Positions 43,712 to 56,514 of a stretch of DNA of 64,000 nucleotides are shown here, piece by piece. The notes beneath the pieces were generated by a model. That model saw nothing but the letters and a program-made list of their open reading frames with translations. It ran no database searches and was not told where the DNA came from. The stretch covers positions 1 through 64,000 of the forward strand of contig MDYQ01000017.1 in NCBI GenBank assembly GCA_003024175.1, written 5' to 3'. The stretch's first letter is position 1. Every line of letters begins with the position of its first letter. The translations under genes and the position numbers were made by a program. Origin of the DNA: Planoprotostelium fungivorum. Taxonomy: Eukaryota > Evosea > Variosea > Cavosteliida > Cavosteliaceae.

Positions 43712-46700
43712 ATGCTCATTTCGAAACAGATGTGGGGCCCGTCGACCCTCCTTCTTCTATCGATTCTTTTCTTAGTCAGCGGTGATGTCTCAACTATCGA
43801 TGTCGGGCCGAATGACAGCATCCAATCAGGTGATGAGCTTCTTTTCTATAGAGGTGTGCTGATGGAGGATTACAGTGATAGAAAATACAATAGGCGATTT
43901 GAAAATCCATCTAGCCTCAAATTATACGTTTGGAAATGTGACACTGAACGTCAATCGATCGAATGCACACATCCTCTTTGTTGGAAATCAAACAGTGCTC
44001 GATTCAGCTGTCATGAGATTCCAGGGTTTTGCTTCCGTTGAATTTAGAGGTAATACCATACAATGAGCACCGACGGTGGATGTCTGACAAAACCGCAGAC
44101 ATACTGTTTCAAAGGTCAAGGGACACAATTCTATCTTTCGAAAATGTAAATCGTGTCACCTTGTCTCAATGCAATATCAACCACACAGACCATGCCTTTC
44201 TGTCCATCAACGGCGGTTTTATTCTCTCCGTCCATCACTGCACCTTCGCCGACATCACTACCTCGACAGGTGATCATACCCCCGACATTTACGAGCGATC
44301 TCACCCACCTAGGTCCTCTCATCCATACGACAGGAGTCATCACCAACATCGACTTTCGTTCATCTTCTTTTTCCAACATCAACAGCAAGGTTGAAGGAGG
44401 CATTATCAGTCTAGAATCCGACACCATCAACGTCACCTTCCACGACATCATCTTCGATGGCCTCAAGAACTACGACTATCCCAACGATGTCTTCATTGCG
44501 GGAGGTCTTCAATTCAATCTCCCAGCCATCGACACGCTCCTCTTTGATGGATGTTCTTTCGTGAACTGCGAAGGTGAGGCAGCGTCCTCTGTGTTCGTGT
44601 CTGATGAGATCGAGCAGGTACTTATGGTGCACCCATCAAATTGAGTGGTGGTAGCTATGAGAAAGTCATCATCAGAGACAGCCAGTTCGTTTCCAATGTC
44701 GGTTTGAGTGAGTGTGTCACATCATCCGTATTTCGATATTCATTTTATTTCCATTTATTTTCTCAGGCCACATCTACTTCGACTGGTACACGACCATCGG
44801 TGCAGTTCACATGGACAACACGACGTTCACTGGCCTCCAATCGGTCAGCGAGATCTATCTCGGTCTACAACTCTCATCGGGGGTCATCATCTCGGCCGGC
44901 GTCATCGGCAGCTTCAACATGAACACGATCACCGTCTTGAGTTGTCTCATGGGGCCAGAATCTGCCTTCTTAGCTCTCATGCCCACTTATAACAGCCCAG
45001 AGAGGCCCATGGTAGTCGGTTCCGTTCACATCTACAATTTAGAGGTAAATTCAGCATCTACAATGTTGTAGATTGACGGAGAAAGGTCTCTGGAAATCAA
45101 TTGTCTTCGATTTTCTTGGACGGTGGTACGATCGAGAACGTCACCGTTGTAGACAGCACATTCGAATACAACGATGCTTTATCTCAGAAGAACTGGGTGG
45201 CGGGTGAAATGTCGTAGAAATTTCCGCGTCGACTGAATCAAGGCAGGCGTCATGTCTTCGACTCAAACCATGATCATTCGAAACGTCCGCGTTGTAGATT
45301 GTGAATTCTCCTTCAATACGGGATTGTCGGGTGCCGTGTCCATCATGGGTGTCATAGATGATATCTCTTTTGATCACGTGACCGTCACTGTCAACCGAGC
45401 CAATAGCGATGTGGGGGGTATGCGAAATTTCATCGAATTTCACGTGAAGTTTCAAAGGTGGTATGATGATCTACACAAAGTATCCCACTCGATTGGTCAT
45501 GAGAGACATGATCTTCCGTGGAAATTCCGCGGCGAGCAGTGGAGGGGCGTTGTACTTGCTCAACGTGGCCACCGCGTCAATCTACAACTCGACATTCTTT
45601 CAGAATTCTCTGACGAATTATCAAGTCAATCTACAACGAGGCGGTGCCATCTTCGTCGATCAATCTCCCGCCGTGAGTTGTCATTTGAATTTTGAATCTC
45701 ACGTACCACACAGACGGCCTCCCTTCTATTCACCGATTGCACCTTTTCTTTCAATAGCGGGAACATGGGTGCGGCGATCTACACCAGTGTAGATACAACC
45801 TTTACCGGTGGCTCCATTGGTAACCACCCTGTGGTACAGAGCAGCATCTATGACGTCAGCTCTGGTCTGACCTTCACCGGCACGAGTTTTTCTGATCGAA
45901 AATTCGCGGCTGGGAGCATCATCAAGAGTCAGAGAAATCTCGCGGGTACGACACGTTACGTATTCAAAAAGTGTACGATGACCTTCGGGTTCTCTCATTC
46001 GCTGAACGTTCCCGGAATAGTCGGTGAACATTCACACAAAATTCTCGGAAATTGTGACGGAGTGCAGGTGAATACGTATTCCATCACAATCGAGTGTCTC
46101 AGGTGTTGAGTCTCAATATTCCCTCCTCTGTCGTTGTAGATCGATTTTCCTACGATAATAATGTGGTCGAGAAAGACAACATCCAAGAGGTGGTCCGTAG
46201 CTTAGCAGTCAATCTACAACGCCTCTCGTTGTCAGGCAACCACTTGAATGACGTACAGTTAGATGGAATCAGTTTGGAGAAATTGATCGGGCTCGATCTG
46301 AGTCACAATAAGGTGTGACGTCATCTGATGACATCTGACGTTTTCAAGTTGAAAAGGATCGGTACATTGGATGCTCCAAATCTGAGGGAACTGAGGGCCA
46401 GCCGAAATGAACTATTGGACATGAATTTTCTGGAAAATCTGCGGGAGATTTCACATCTCAACCTGTCAGACAATGACATCAAACAATCGTTGGACCTCAT
46501 CTACAACTTACCAAATCTGCAGGTGAATTTGATTTGATTTCGTTTTATTCTCTGAGCCTGACTTCGTATGATAGACACTCGATCTACAACGCAATCGTAT
46601 ACACGGAAACCTGACTGCTATTCATTCACTGAAGAACCTCACCACCCTCCTTCTATCCCAAAATGTGATTTCCGGCGAAATTTCATCTTACGTATCAGAC

Positions 46701-49700
46701 CTGACGAATCTGATCGTAATCGATTTGAGTTCAAATCAAATGACGGGAGGTGTTCCTCTACTGAAAATGCCTCATCTACAACTCTTGAACTTTTCGAGAA
46801 ATTTTATCTCGGCCACCAGCCTCGTCGGGCTATCTAGGTCGTACGGTCTGACGGTCTTGGATGTCAGTCATAATTCGGTGAGCTCTCATCGAAATTTCAG
46901 ATTGTGACGCGTTGTAGATCAATGCCAGCCTGGCAGATTTGAACGATCTATCCAACCTGACCGAAATCCGAGCGAATCATAATCAGATCGGTCAATTCGA
47001 TTTATCTTTTTCGAAATTGAAGAAATTACGATTCATCGATCTACAACACAATGAGATGAATGACACCATCCCACAGGTGAGAAGACGTGCCATTTAATTT
47101 GTTTTAAAGTTTCACCGTGGAGAAAAAGCTCTGATCGTGCATAGAACTTCTGGTCATCAGAGTCTCTCGCGTTCGCAGATTTCAGCCACAACCGACTGCA
47201 GAGCGTCGACCGAATTGATGAAGTCAACGCGTCATCGTTGACAGAATTCTATCTCTCCCGAAATCGATTGAACGAAAATATCTTATCTACAATCAGCCAA
47301 ATTTCCTCCCTGACGGTGACTGGCTTTCGTTCGGTCAGATAGCTGACGAGAGAGTGACAGGTGTTGGACTTGGCGTATAACGATATCGTGGGAGATATCT
47401 CACCCATCTGCTCTTTATCACAGATGCGATTTTTAGATCTATCACACAATTCAATACGAGGTCAATTGTCTTGTATCAACCAATTAGCTCATCTATGCGT
47501 AAGTACAGTGCTTACTTCTCGTCTGATGGTAACAGAGTGTGAACGTGTCATTCAATGACTTGAGCGGAAATCTGCCCGAAATTTCAAACATGAGCCACCT
47601 GAACATCTTCTCGGCCAGTCACAATCATTTGACCGGAAATTTGACCGAAATGCCATCGCAGATGGAGATCTACAACGTGTCCTACAACTCCATCACAGGT
47701 GAATTCATGCGTAACGTACGTACGTAAATATCTTCAGGTGGTACGTTGACATCGAAGGACATGAGAGAATGTGACGTGTCACACAATTCCATGGAGTGCC
47801 CAATCCATTGGAACGTCTCAATCCACTGCGCCACGTCTTGCATCATTACCGATCTGAACAACGCATCAGGTATCGTCATGATGATGATGATCACGATCAC
47901 GATGCTGATCAACATCATAGTACGACTTCACATGAGTGGAGATATTTCCACCTTCAACGAGACTTCCTTCCTTCACATCATCAGTCAAGTGGCCAACGTA
48001 AGTCAGACGCGCCTCCACATCTTCTCCATCACATCCGGAAGTGTCATTGTAGATCTCATCGTTCTCCCACCATTACCCTCCACCCTCGACGAAGGTGAAG
48101 AGATTCCGAAGAAAACTCGCCGACACATCAGGTTCCTCTTCCCACGTGGTGGAAGCCATTCGATCGATTGCGTACGGCGTGTGGACCGACCACGGTATAG
48201 ACATGATCGACATCATCAGCCCAGCACCTTCCTCCGACACCCACTCCTACTCCTTCCATTCTTCAGTGTCTTCTTCATCTACAAAAGTCATCCACGTCGA
48301 GGTGCGTGACGTCACGATTCATCATGATGACGTCACGCAGACTGGGGGAGGTAGATCGATGGAGTGGACTCCTTGGATGATCGCAGCTGTGGCCATCGGT
48401 GGAGTCTTCGTCATCACCATGTTCGTCTTCATCTTTCTATTCGTAGCGTACAAGAGGAGACAGAGGTGAGAGACGTTTATGGTGGTAGCATCGCTCATCT
48501 TGTAGTAGAAAGAGAAATGAAGAGGAACACAATCTGTTGGATAGGGAGGCTACGGATGGTTCAGTGTATTCCATCGTGGACGTGACTCAGGTCATGACGT
48601 CATCGGCTGTGGAAATTGACTCGTTGTAGTTGGACAAGAATACGCAATTGAGAACTGCGAGCTCGTCGGAGAAGAACATGGTCACCTTGTTACAACAATT
48701 GGGGGAGGGTGGGAAATTTCTCTTAAAATTCGGAGAAAGATCTGAGAAGAGTAGGAGCGTACGGTGTAGTATGGAAGGCCAATTACAAGGGCACCATCGT
48801 GGCGAGTGAGTCTCGTTGTAGATAGAATCACGTGACTGATTTCAATTCCAGTGAAACAGATACGAACAAAGGGAGCGACGATCGAGGCGGTCGAAAATTT
48901 CATGGAAGAAGTTGAACTGATGAAACTGATGAGTCCTCACCAGAATGTGAGGAAGTTTCCCGCCAAAACTGTACGCTGATTCCGAGTAGGTGATACAGTT
49001 CCTAGGATTCTGTCACAAACCACTGTCCATCATCACGGGTGAGATGATCCCAATGGAGCGATCGTGGAGCGATTGTGTAGATCCGTGGGGAGATCTGACA
49101 TGCGTCAGAATTCTGTGGAGGTGGAGACTTGAAGACTTTTTTGGATGATGACACGGAGATTTCATATGAAATTCGCCTAGATATCATTAGGGGTATCACT
49201 GCTGGAATGGAGCATCTGGCCAGCGAGAGGGTGAAAACGGAGAAAATCATTTCGATTGACTCGTTGTAGATCATTCATCGAGACTTGGCGGCCAGGAACG
49301 TCTTACTCACGATCGATCTCGTACCCAAAGTCAGCGGTAAACCTTAAATACTATTCTAGGCTGTACGATGACGTCGTAATAGATTTCGGCCTGTCCAGAC
49401 TCCTTCACGAAGAAAACACTCATCAGTCCAGATTAGACGTGGGTCCCATCAAATGGATGGTGAGTACAATGGGATTTAGGGTTTAAGATGACCCTCCCCA
49501 GTCTCCCGAGTCTCTCAAGCTCTCCCATTTCTCGGAGAAGTCCGACGTGTGGTCCTGGGCCGTATTGTGTATAGAGGTTTTAACTCGGTAAGACATCACA
49601 CGAACATCCCTCGCATCCGTCTGATGATCATCAGGCGAGAGCCTCTACCCAACGTCTCCCCTTCTGAATACGTCGTCAAATTCTTCTCGGAGGGTCTGAA

Positions 49701-49926
49701 CGAACGCATGATCGATCTGGTGATGTGCATCGTCGAACGCGATGTGTACGCCACCTCATCATCTGACACGTCACAGGTCTCCGACGACCAAGCACACGAC
49801 GCTCTCTACGATGCCATCGGTAGAGCCTTCACAGTGGACCCGGACAATCGTCCAACCTTCAAAGACCTCCGCTCTCTGCTTCGAAAACCAGTTACGTGGA
49901 AGGGGCACAGCTTACGAATAAATTGA
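43712..49926 (+). CDS. Giant receptor tyrosine-type kinase: signal peptide, beta-helix, leucine-rich repeats, TM, kinase
   Basis: Starts MLISKQMWGPSTLLLLSILF, a signal peptide. From about 44110 to 46030 come beta-helix repeats with Pmp-like GGA and FxxN motifs (GGALYLLNVATASIYNSTFF, GGAIFVDQSPA, LFTDCTFSFNSGN). From 46120 to 47830 there are about 15 leucine-rich repeats (LQRLSLSGNHLNDV, LIGLDLSHNK, LIVIDLSSNQMTG, FLDLSHNSIRGQL). A membrane span WMIAAVAIGGVFVITMFVFI is at about 48380-48450, followed by a Lys/Arg stop-transfer. The kinase has VGAYGVVWKA, IVAVKQIRTKG, IIHRDLAARNVLL, KVSDFGLSRLL, GPIKWMSPESL and SEKSDVWSWAV. HRDLAARN is the tyrosine-kinase signature. The frame needs more than 25 introns, many 38-50 nt. 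An acidic, disordered part links LRR to TM. The ligand is unknown; expression at the cell surface is expected. Confidence 0.95.
45057..45072. repeat. Intronic inverted repeat TCTACAATGTTGTAGA
   Basis: Centre of the 41-nt intron 45045-45085 in the receptor-kinase gene; arms TCTACAA/TTGTAGA. The intron boundary is supported because splicing gives the continuous beta-helix strand VSGNQLSSIFLDGGTIENVT. Confidence 0.85.
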
Positions 49927-50872
49927 AGTCAGACGGTGAAGCACCTTGTTATCCAGAGGACCACCACGCTGTGAACACGTCTGCGTTTCCACTTATTTTC
50001 CGTCTAGCGTGTCAAGATGGCACTCAACTCCTATTCGTTGAGATGGAAAGTGCAGGCACCATAGAGAGAGGAGACGCCTCGGCGGTCACATCAGATCGAC
50101 CCACCCGAAGAGCTGTGGTGAGTACGAGAAGCGTAAAGAGTGGTTGACGTCATCACAAATTCGTGGAACATAGTGACACATTTGAGATGTGGTTCCACGC
50201 TCTGCGTTCGTGTACGTACAAGACCGCGGAATTCTGTGGCACAGACGCTGGAATGTCCACAGAGATTCGATGTGTTGGCCTGGGGAGAAGCATCTGGGTG
50301 TGATTTGGGTCTTCAACTTCTCGTGTGTCTGATGATATAGCATCAATCAGCCGCAGCCGTTCAGAATACAATCTATGATAGGCGAGCGATGGCTTAATAG
50401 GGAAGCGCTCTTTAAGAGGAAGCTAGAGTCGCACCAGCGCTCATTTGTCAGCTGACGATAAAGACACCCACGACGATAATCTTATGACATAAGCATTCTT
50501 CAGACCGCGTAACCTCTTGTTCCTCCCAGTGAAAACTGAATTCCTATTAAAAGACGCATCCATGGTAATATCCTATCACCTGACTCTTTCAGGAGGATCA
50601 AACATTCTTGAGGACCTCTGAACATCCATAAGCCTCCGGAGCAGCTCCTCTTTGAATGTGCTCGTCTCAGGAATTTCTGTCTTCCCACGAACCACACTGA
50701 CGTGGTGTGTCACGCGCAATCTGCGAACATGTCCGCGGGCGGCTGGATAAGAAAAGCCAGTCCAGACCGAGAGCAGAGAGATTCGCAAGAAAGGAGGAAC
50801 TCAGGAGTACTCCTGGTGTTGTCCGTCACATTATATACAATTCCGCACACACGCAAGACACCAGCCGCAAAC
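49927..50872. other. Intergenic region between the receptor kinase and homeobox gene 2
   Basis: About 950 bp, the largest gap in the window. Several frames on both strands are open for 60-98 codons (for example 49896-50147 plus and 50576-50788 minus) but none has a recognisable domain or splice pattern. It may hold receptor 3' sequence and the homeobox promoter, or a short gene I cannot define. Confidence 0.35.
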
Positions 50873-51222
50873 ATGGACGTCGTACACCTCATCACCAGCA
50901 CAGAGTCACCACACAACTCGTACAGAGTGGAGGGCCTTCAGAGATGCATGGGAAGGATATATTTCTTCGCCCCCCCGAAGACGCGTCAAGGTGAATGACG
51001 ACAGCATCCGATGATGATCTCTGATGCATTACAGATCGAAAGATCTTCACGTACGAACAGAGGGAAGAACTCTTGAGAGAATACAAGTGCCAACCTTATC
51101 CGACCATCCACAGAAGGAGGGAGCTGGCAGACAAGATGAACACGAGCGTCCGGTCCATCCAGATATGGTTCCAGAACAGAAGACAACGAACCGATAGGAT
51201 GGACAAGAAGAGGTCGCTTTAG
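50873..51222 (+). CDS. Homeobox protein 2, paralogue of homeobox protein 1
   Basis: Exon 1 (50873-50988) reads MDVVHLITSTESPHNSYRVE, CMGRIYFFAPPKTRQ. A 46-nt intron (50989-51034) leads to DRKIFTYEQREELLREYKCQ, RRELADKMNTSVRSIQIWFQ and NRRQRTDRMDKKRSL, a full homeodomain with Trp48, Phe49, Gln50 and Asn51. Leader peptide, intron position and intron length match the gene at 11477, so the two arose by duplication. About 100 residues; the leader motif LITSTESP...CMGRI is conserved as strongly as the homeodomain. Confidence 0.95.
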
Positions 51223-51296
51223 ACTTTGCATCGTCGCACCATGTAAATGTAGATGTCATTAAATGAAATGTAAACGTTTCTCTTTTACAAATCTCA

Positions 51297-54017
51297 TCAT
51301 GGCTCTTGTGTCTCCCCGTTGTTCTTAGACAAGAGGTATAAGAGGATGTCTCTGACGTATCTCAGTCTGTGCAGCAGCTCTGGATTCGATTCAAAGTCGA
51401 TGGAGCCCAGCCTGCGCGTCGTCTTGATCTGATGATGGCATGAGCGGAGACTCTTTAGAACCTCTCGTGTTGGACTCACCTTCTTCTTGTCTACAAAGGT
51501 GACGACTTGTCCGTCATGAGAGAGCATGAGCTTCGTGTGGTCTAAAAAGTTGAGCTGTATGGATCTGTCGCTCATCCGGAAGATGATGGCCGACTTTGTT
51601 CTGAACCATCTCGTCAGGTGATACTGCTGTCCCGCCTTGGCCTCGCACTGTACAACGGCTTAGGGTTTAAAGTCGTACCACGATGAAACGTACCGGTCCT
51701 GCGTGGTCCGTGAAGTGGTTCTTAAACATGTTGAGCAGCGTGACCTTCTTCTTAATCTGATGCTCCAAGTGTGCCTGCTCCGCTTGCGTCTGCGTCAGAA
51801 TCATCCTCTCTCCCTGGTGACTCCTGTATTCGATGATGCTGCGAACAACGTTCAGAATTTGAAATTCGAATTTCGCGCCAAATACCTCTCCTGGTTCTTG
51901 CCGAAAGCGAAAGACGAGCGGGGTCGGCTGTATAATGCGATGCGGCTGTGATCATTAAAGACAGCTCCATAAGTACCGTCCACGAGCTGATAACCTAGGC
52001 CATACTTGGCAGACAAGTCCACCCAACGTTCCACCCAGCATGTGGGGTCCTCTAGAACTGATGACGTCATCCTATGTCGTGCCACGTCATCGCACCTTCT
52101 TCGCTTCGTGTTTCTTTTGGGCGATCAGAAGTGAGTGTGGCTGCCAGGCTCTTGTGCATCAGCTCGAGCGTGGCCCTGCCTTGTTCGTTCTCGTCCGAAT
52201 TTTCCTGGAAGAATGTGAGACATTTCTGAGAAGATTCTCGGTACCTGATGGTGAGAAGCTTTCGTCTCTTTCGTTGTGTCCGTGAGGGCGGCACGTGTCA
52301 TCTGGCTCCTCAAGCTGCGGATCCTCTCATCATCTTCGCTGCCTTCCTTCTGTCCTCGTTTCAATCCCCACACGTCAAGTTTTTTTCACCCTGAAGACAC
52401 GCAAGATCTTGTGATGTTGAGGGGATCTCAAGCTGGTGTCCATGGGCTTGACTTCTCTCGCGGTGTTGCGTTTTCCGTGAATATTCTTCTCTGGAAAGTT
52501 CGTGCAGCCATTGATCAGGTGCGGGTTGTTCTCGTTGTTCTGCAGAGGATGAGATTTCATCCGTCTACAACGAGCCGAACCTGGAAGAGAGCGCGCTTGG
52601 GGGAAGGTGCGGCCTCCAATTTTGCCGCCAGAACTTTGGCGGGAGAAGTTTTGGCGGGAGAAGTTCTGGCGGGAGACATCCTGACGGGTAGCCCACTCCT
52701 CTTGGCGGGAGTGATCGGGAAATTTGGGACCGAGCTGAGCGCCATTTCGGGTAATTGAGACGGTGTATATTTTCCATCGAAAAAGTGGTGAGACAAGATC
52801 GTGTCTAGAGAGGGTCTCGCATCTGTCAGAGTTAGCCTCTCATCATGAAGACATCTCATCATCACCGGGGCTGATGGTCAATATGGACGATACGAGGTTG
52901 CGTGCCTCTTGGGAGAGGTCTAAATGGTCTGGGAAGGACCAAGTGTTGGTCTTGATGCGGTGATACGTCGTCTCTAACTTGTCCGTCTCGAACGGCGGTG
53001 TTCCAACCAAGAGTGTGTACCTGCAGGCGTCAGACGCGAAATTTCGAGGAATTGTACATGATGACACCGATGCTCCATATGTCGACCTGTGTGGGTGAGG
53101 TGACGTTCGTCTACAACGAGCCCACCTCGAACGAGTGACCCGTCTTGCCCATGAGAATCTCTGGCGCGATGTAGTTGGGGGTACCGCAGATGGTCCTGTT
53201 TGAATGTCAGAATTGGCTGGAAGATGAGAGGGTTACCATTTTCTCTCCTTCTCTTCGGTCAGTTGGGTGGCCAGGCCAAAATCGCCGATCTTGACTCTCA
53301 TCTCTCGAATGAAGAGGTTTCCCAATCTGATGGGAGATGATTAGAGGGAGGTGGATGATCGGACATGGAGACCCACTTGAGATCTCTGTGGATGATGCGG
53401 CGATCGTGCATGTACTTGACGGCGAGGACGATCTGCTTCATGTAGTATCGGACTTCGCACTCCGCGAGGCTCTTTCTCTTCCTCAAGAGTTCCATCATGC
53501 TCTGTGTTTCGTCAGATGTGGAATAGGTGGCAAGATGGAGGTCACCTTGTGATTACACAACTCCAAGAGGATGTAATAATACTTGTCGTCCTCAAAGTAC
53601 CGGTTGAACTTGACAACGTTGGGATGTTCCATGGCTCGGTGGATTCTGATCTCCGTTTTGAGCTGTGGGGGTTCAGAAGAGGTTCAGAAGAGGAATGAGG
53701 TCTGTCACCTTGTTGAGCGCTCTGGGCTTGGCCAGTGAAGACTTTTCAACCATCTTACAGGCGTGGATCTTACCAGTGGTGAGGTCACGAAGCTCATAAC
53801 ATCTGGCGAAACCTCCCTGGACACATTAAGAGGTGAATGAGACGGTCTATCTACTGACCTTGCCCAAGAATCTCCCTTTGGCATACGAAGCGACACATTG
53901 TTGCACTCCGGTTGAGTCGATTTCATACTCGTTGATAATCTCTATGGGTTGTGGTTGTATGAGTGTATCTGAGGGAATCCCCTGCGTTTTGAATGCAGGA
54001 CGTGGGATGGCTTTCAT
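51297..54017 (-). CDS. PLK: Polo-like kinase
   Basis: Starts [20 protein letters not shown]. The kinase: [119 protein letters not shown] Ser/Thr-Pro-rich linker with [14 protein letters not shown] repeats follows. Two polo boxes: [34 protein letters not shown] and [29 protein letters not shown]. Polo boxes direct PLK to phosphorylated partners at centrosomes and kinetochores. Gly-rich loop, Lys, HRD and DFG regions are intact. Start 54015-54017, stop at 51297. Convergent with homeobox gene 2, with 74 bp between stops. Confidence 0.96.
52635..52680 (-). repeat. Three imperfect 15-bp tandem copies in PLK linker
   Basis: Units tttggcgggagaagt, tttggcgggagaagt and tctggcgggagacat (plus strand) encode repeated Ser-Pro-Ala-(K/R)-(T/V) on the minus strand. 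The first two are identical, so slippage is recent. The unit supplies repeated Ser-Pro sites. Confidence 0.85.
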
Positions 54018-54310
54018 GTTTGTCCTCTCGACACAATATGACTGTAGAGGATCTCAATACCGCCCTTCGTCTTCCATTGAGACTCTCAGGAATCAATGCT
54101 CACCTCTATAGATACAAATCGATATAGAGAACTCGTCTCTTGTCTGATCGGGGATGTGTTGCCTTTGAATCAAGACAGCGCGGCAAAATTTGAAAAATTC
54201 AAATCTTGTTTTGCCGCCAAAATATGAGGCACAAATAATCTGGCCGTTTCCGTGGGTTTTCAAAACCGACTTGTTACAAAACTACATCGTCACCTCATCA
54301 TCACACGAAC
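54018..54310. promoter_or_regulatory. Divergent promoter of PLK and pyruvate kinase with nested inverted repeat
   Basis: About 290 bp between two divergent starts. At 54180-54217 the arms GCGGCAAAA and TTTTGCCGC flank a second pair (ATTTGAA/TTCAAAT). The outer arms resemble E2F-type TTTSSCGC sites, which would suit a cell-cycle kinase, but this is only a resemblance. Confidence 0.5.
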
Positions 54311-56514
54311 ATGTCTAAACCATCTGAATTCGATTGTGAGTAAGAAGCTTACGATGTGACATCTCAACACGTTCAGCCGTCTTTCATGCACGTGAAGGTC
54401 TTCGACGTACGAAGATCGTCTGTTCAGTCGGTCCGTCCTGTGAAAAAGCAGAGGTGATGGTATCCATCGATTCGTGTGACTGACTCTCACAGGTGCTGTC
54501 TGAGATGTTGAAGGCGGGATGCAACGTCTTTCGCATCAACTGCTCGTTCGGCGACTACGACCTCTTACGCAGCTACTTTCAAGAGGTGATCCACTCATCT
54601 CAATGATATTGACTACAACCTAGATCAGAAAGGCATCGGCCCAAACAGGACTGCCCTGTGCCATCCTCGGTGACCTCCAAGGACCCAAATTTCGCACGGG
54701 AGAATTCACAACGGACACCATCCAACTCAATGTGACGATCATCGTCTATGTGAGACGACGTCACACGACTCACACGTTCAGGTGGGCGATGAGCTCGACT
54801 TTGTCGCCACGAAAGACAAAGGAAACGAGAAGAAGATCACCACCCCCAACACCAAGTTGGTCGCCGCTCTGAAGGAGAACGACAAGGTTCGGCTCGTTGT
54901 AGACGAACCCACCTGACTCCATCAGGTTCTCATCAACGATGGCATCATGGAGATCCAAGTCATCAAGAAGAAGTCCGACACGGAGGTGAAGAATCCTCCC
55001 AGATTTTTCTGAGAATCTTCAGGCAGTCGTCAAGGTCGTCCGTGGTGGAGAATTGAGTAAGAGAAAGGGACTTAATGTTCCCACGACCGAGATCACGTTC
55101 GACGATTTAGAAGAGAAGGACAAGAGAGACTCCATCTTTCTCATGGAGAATGGCGTAGACTTCATCGGGCAATCTTTCGTTCAGAACGCGGGAGACGTAC
55201 AGAGGTGAAAATGAAATCTCGGCGGAATTTCGGGTAAACATCGTGCGTTGTAGATTGAAGAAACACTTGGAAGAGAACAAGAAGGAGGGACAGAGTTTGC
55301 CCAAGATCATCGTGAAGATTGAGAAACCAAAGGCGCTGGAAAATTACGATGCCATTTTGGCGGAGACAGACGGCGTCATGGTGGCCAGGGGAGATCTGGT
55401 GAGAGTAAAGTGATGACGTGGCGTGACGTGTATGATTCAGGGTGTCGAATTACCTTACATTGTGGTTCCCGTCGTCCAAAAGGTGATTTCATCATCACGA
55501 TCATCATCATGATGATCACAATGATGATGATGAACAGGTTCTCATCAGAAAGGCAAACGAAGCGGAGAAACCAGTCATCCTTGCTACTCAACTCCTCCAA
55601 TCCATGATGAAAGAGACCGTTCCTCTCCGAGCCGAGGTGAACCCCACACATCGATCCTTGCCCCCGCCATTTTTTTTCTCACCCCATCAGGTGTCAGACG
55701 TGGCCAACGGAGTCTTCGATCACACAGATGCAGTGATGACTTCAGGAGAGACAACGATGTCTCCTCACCCTGCACTTGTCGTACAGACCATGAACGACAT
55801 CGTGTCCTCTACGGAGAAGAGAGCGCCAGTCAAGCAAGTGTCTCTGTCTCATCTGACGGACGTCGATGAAGCGAGGTGATATCGATCTACAACGAGCCAG
55901 ATATATATCTTCTTTTCTCATGATGTGATGAGACGGAGGATGTTGAATGGTTCTGCAGAGAAGCTATCGCGTTTGCTGGTTTAGAGGCAGCTTACAAGTC
56001 TTCTGCCAAAGCCATCGTAGTCTTCTCCGCTGAAGGCACGACCGCCCTGCGTCTATCGAAGGGAAGGCCAGACTGCCCCATCTTAGCCGTGACACCTCAT
56101 GAGAGTGTGGCGAGAGCGTTGAGATTGTCTTTCGCAGTGTATCCCATCGTGCTTCAGTTCAGATCCTCTCACATCGAAGTGAGATATCTTTTGAAAACAA
56201 TTTATCTCATCTACAACGGAGAATTTTCGAAGAATTTCGATCTGCATCACGAGGAGACGAAATGAGATGATGATGACACGATCTGATGTGAAGAGCAGGA
56301 ACAGATTGCAGAAGTGGAGAAGAAGGTGATAGAAGACGGGCTCGTTAAGAGGGGAGACAAGGTTGTGATCTGCGGTGGTCGATCTGCACCCGTCGCCATC
56401 CGCGATGCTCTGAAGATCTACCGTGTGGGAGAATTCTTGGAATTGGAAGAAGAGAAGAGAAAGGGCGTCGAAGGAGTGAAGAAGCAAGAGAGGATCGTCA
56501 TGCTGAGCCAATAA
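54311..56514 (+). CDS. PK: Pyruvate kinase
   Basis: [169 protein letters not shown] and the C-domain [20 protein letters not shown]. Catalytic Lys and Glu of KIE, the Mg-binding Asp of ARGDLG and the TQ loop are present. The NFSHG loop is NCSFG, losing the His. Converts PEP and ADP to pyruvate and ATP in the last step of glycolysis. Eleven or more exons. The stop overlaps AATAAA (56510-56515). Confidence 0.96.

Noticed and set aside
45779-45794. TCTACACCAGTGTAGA as another intronic hairpin
   Set aside because: It lies inside a beta-helix exon (AAIYTSVDTTF), so it is coding sequence that resembles the motif by chance.
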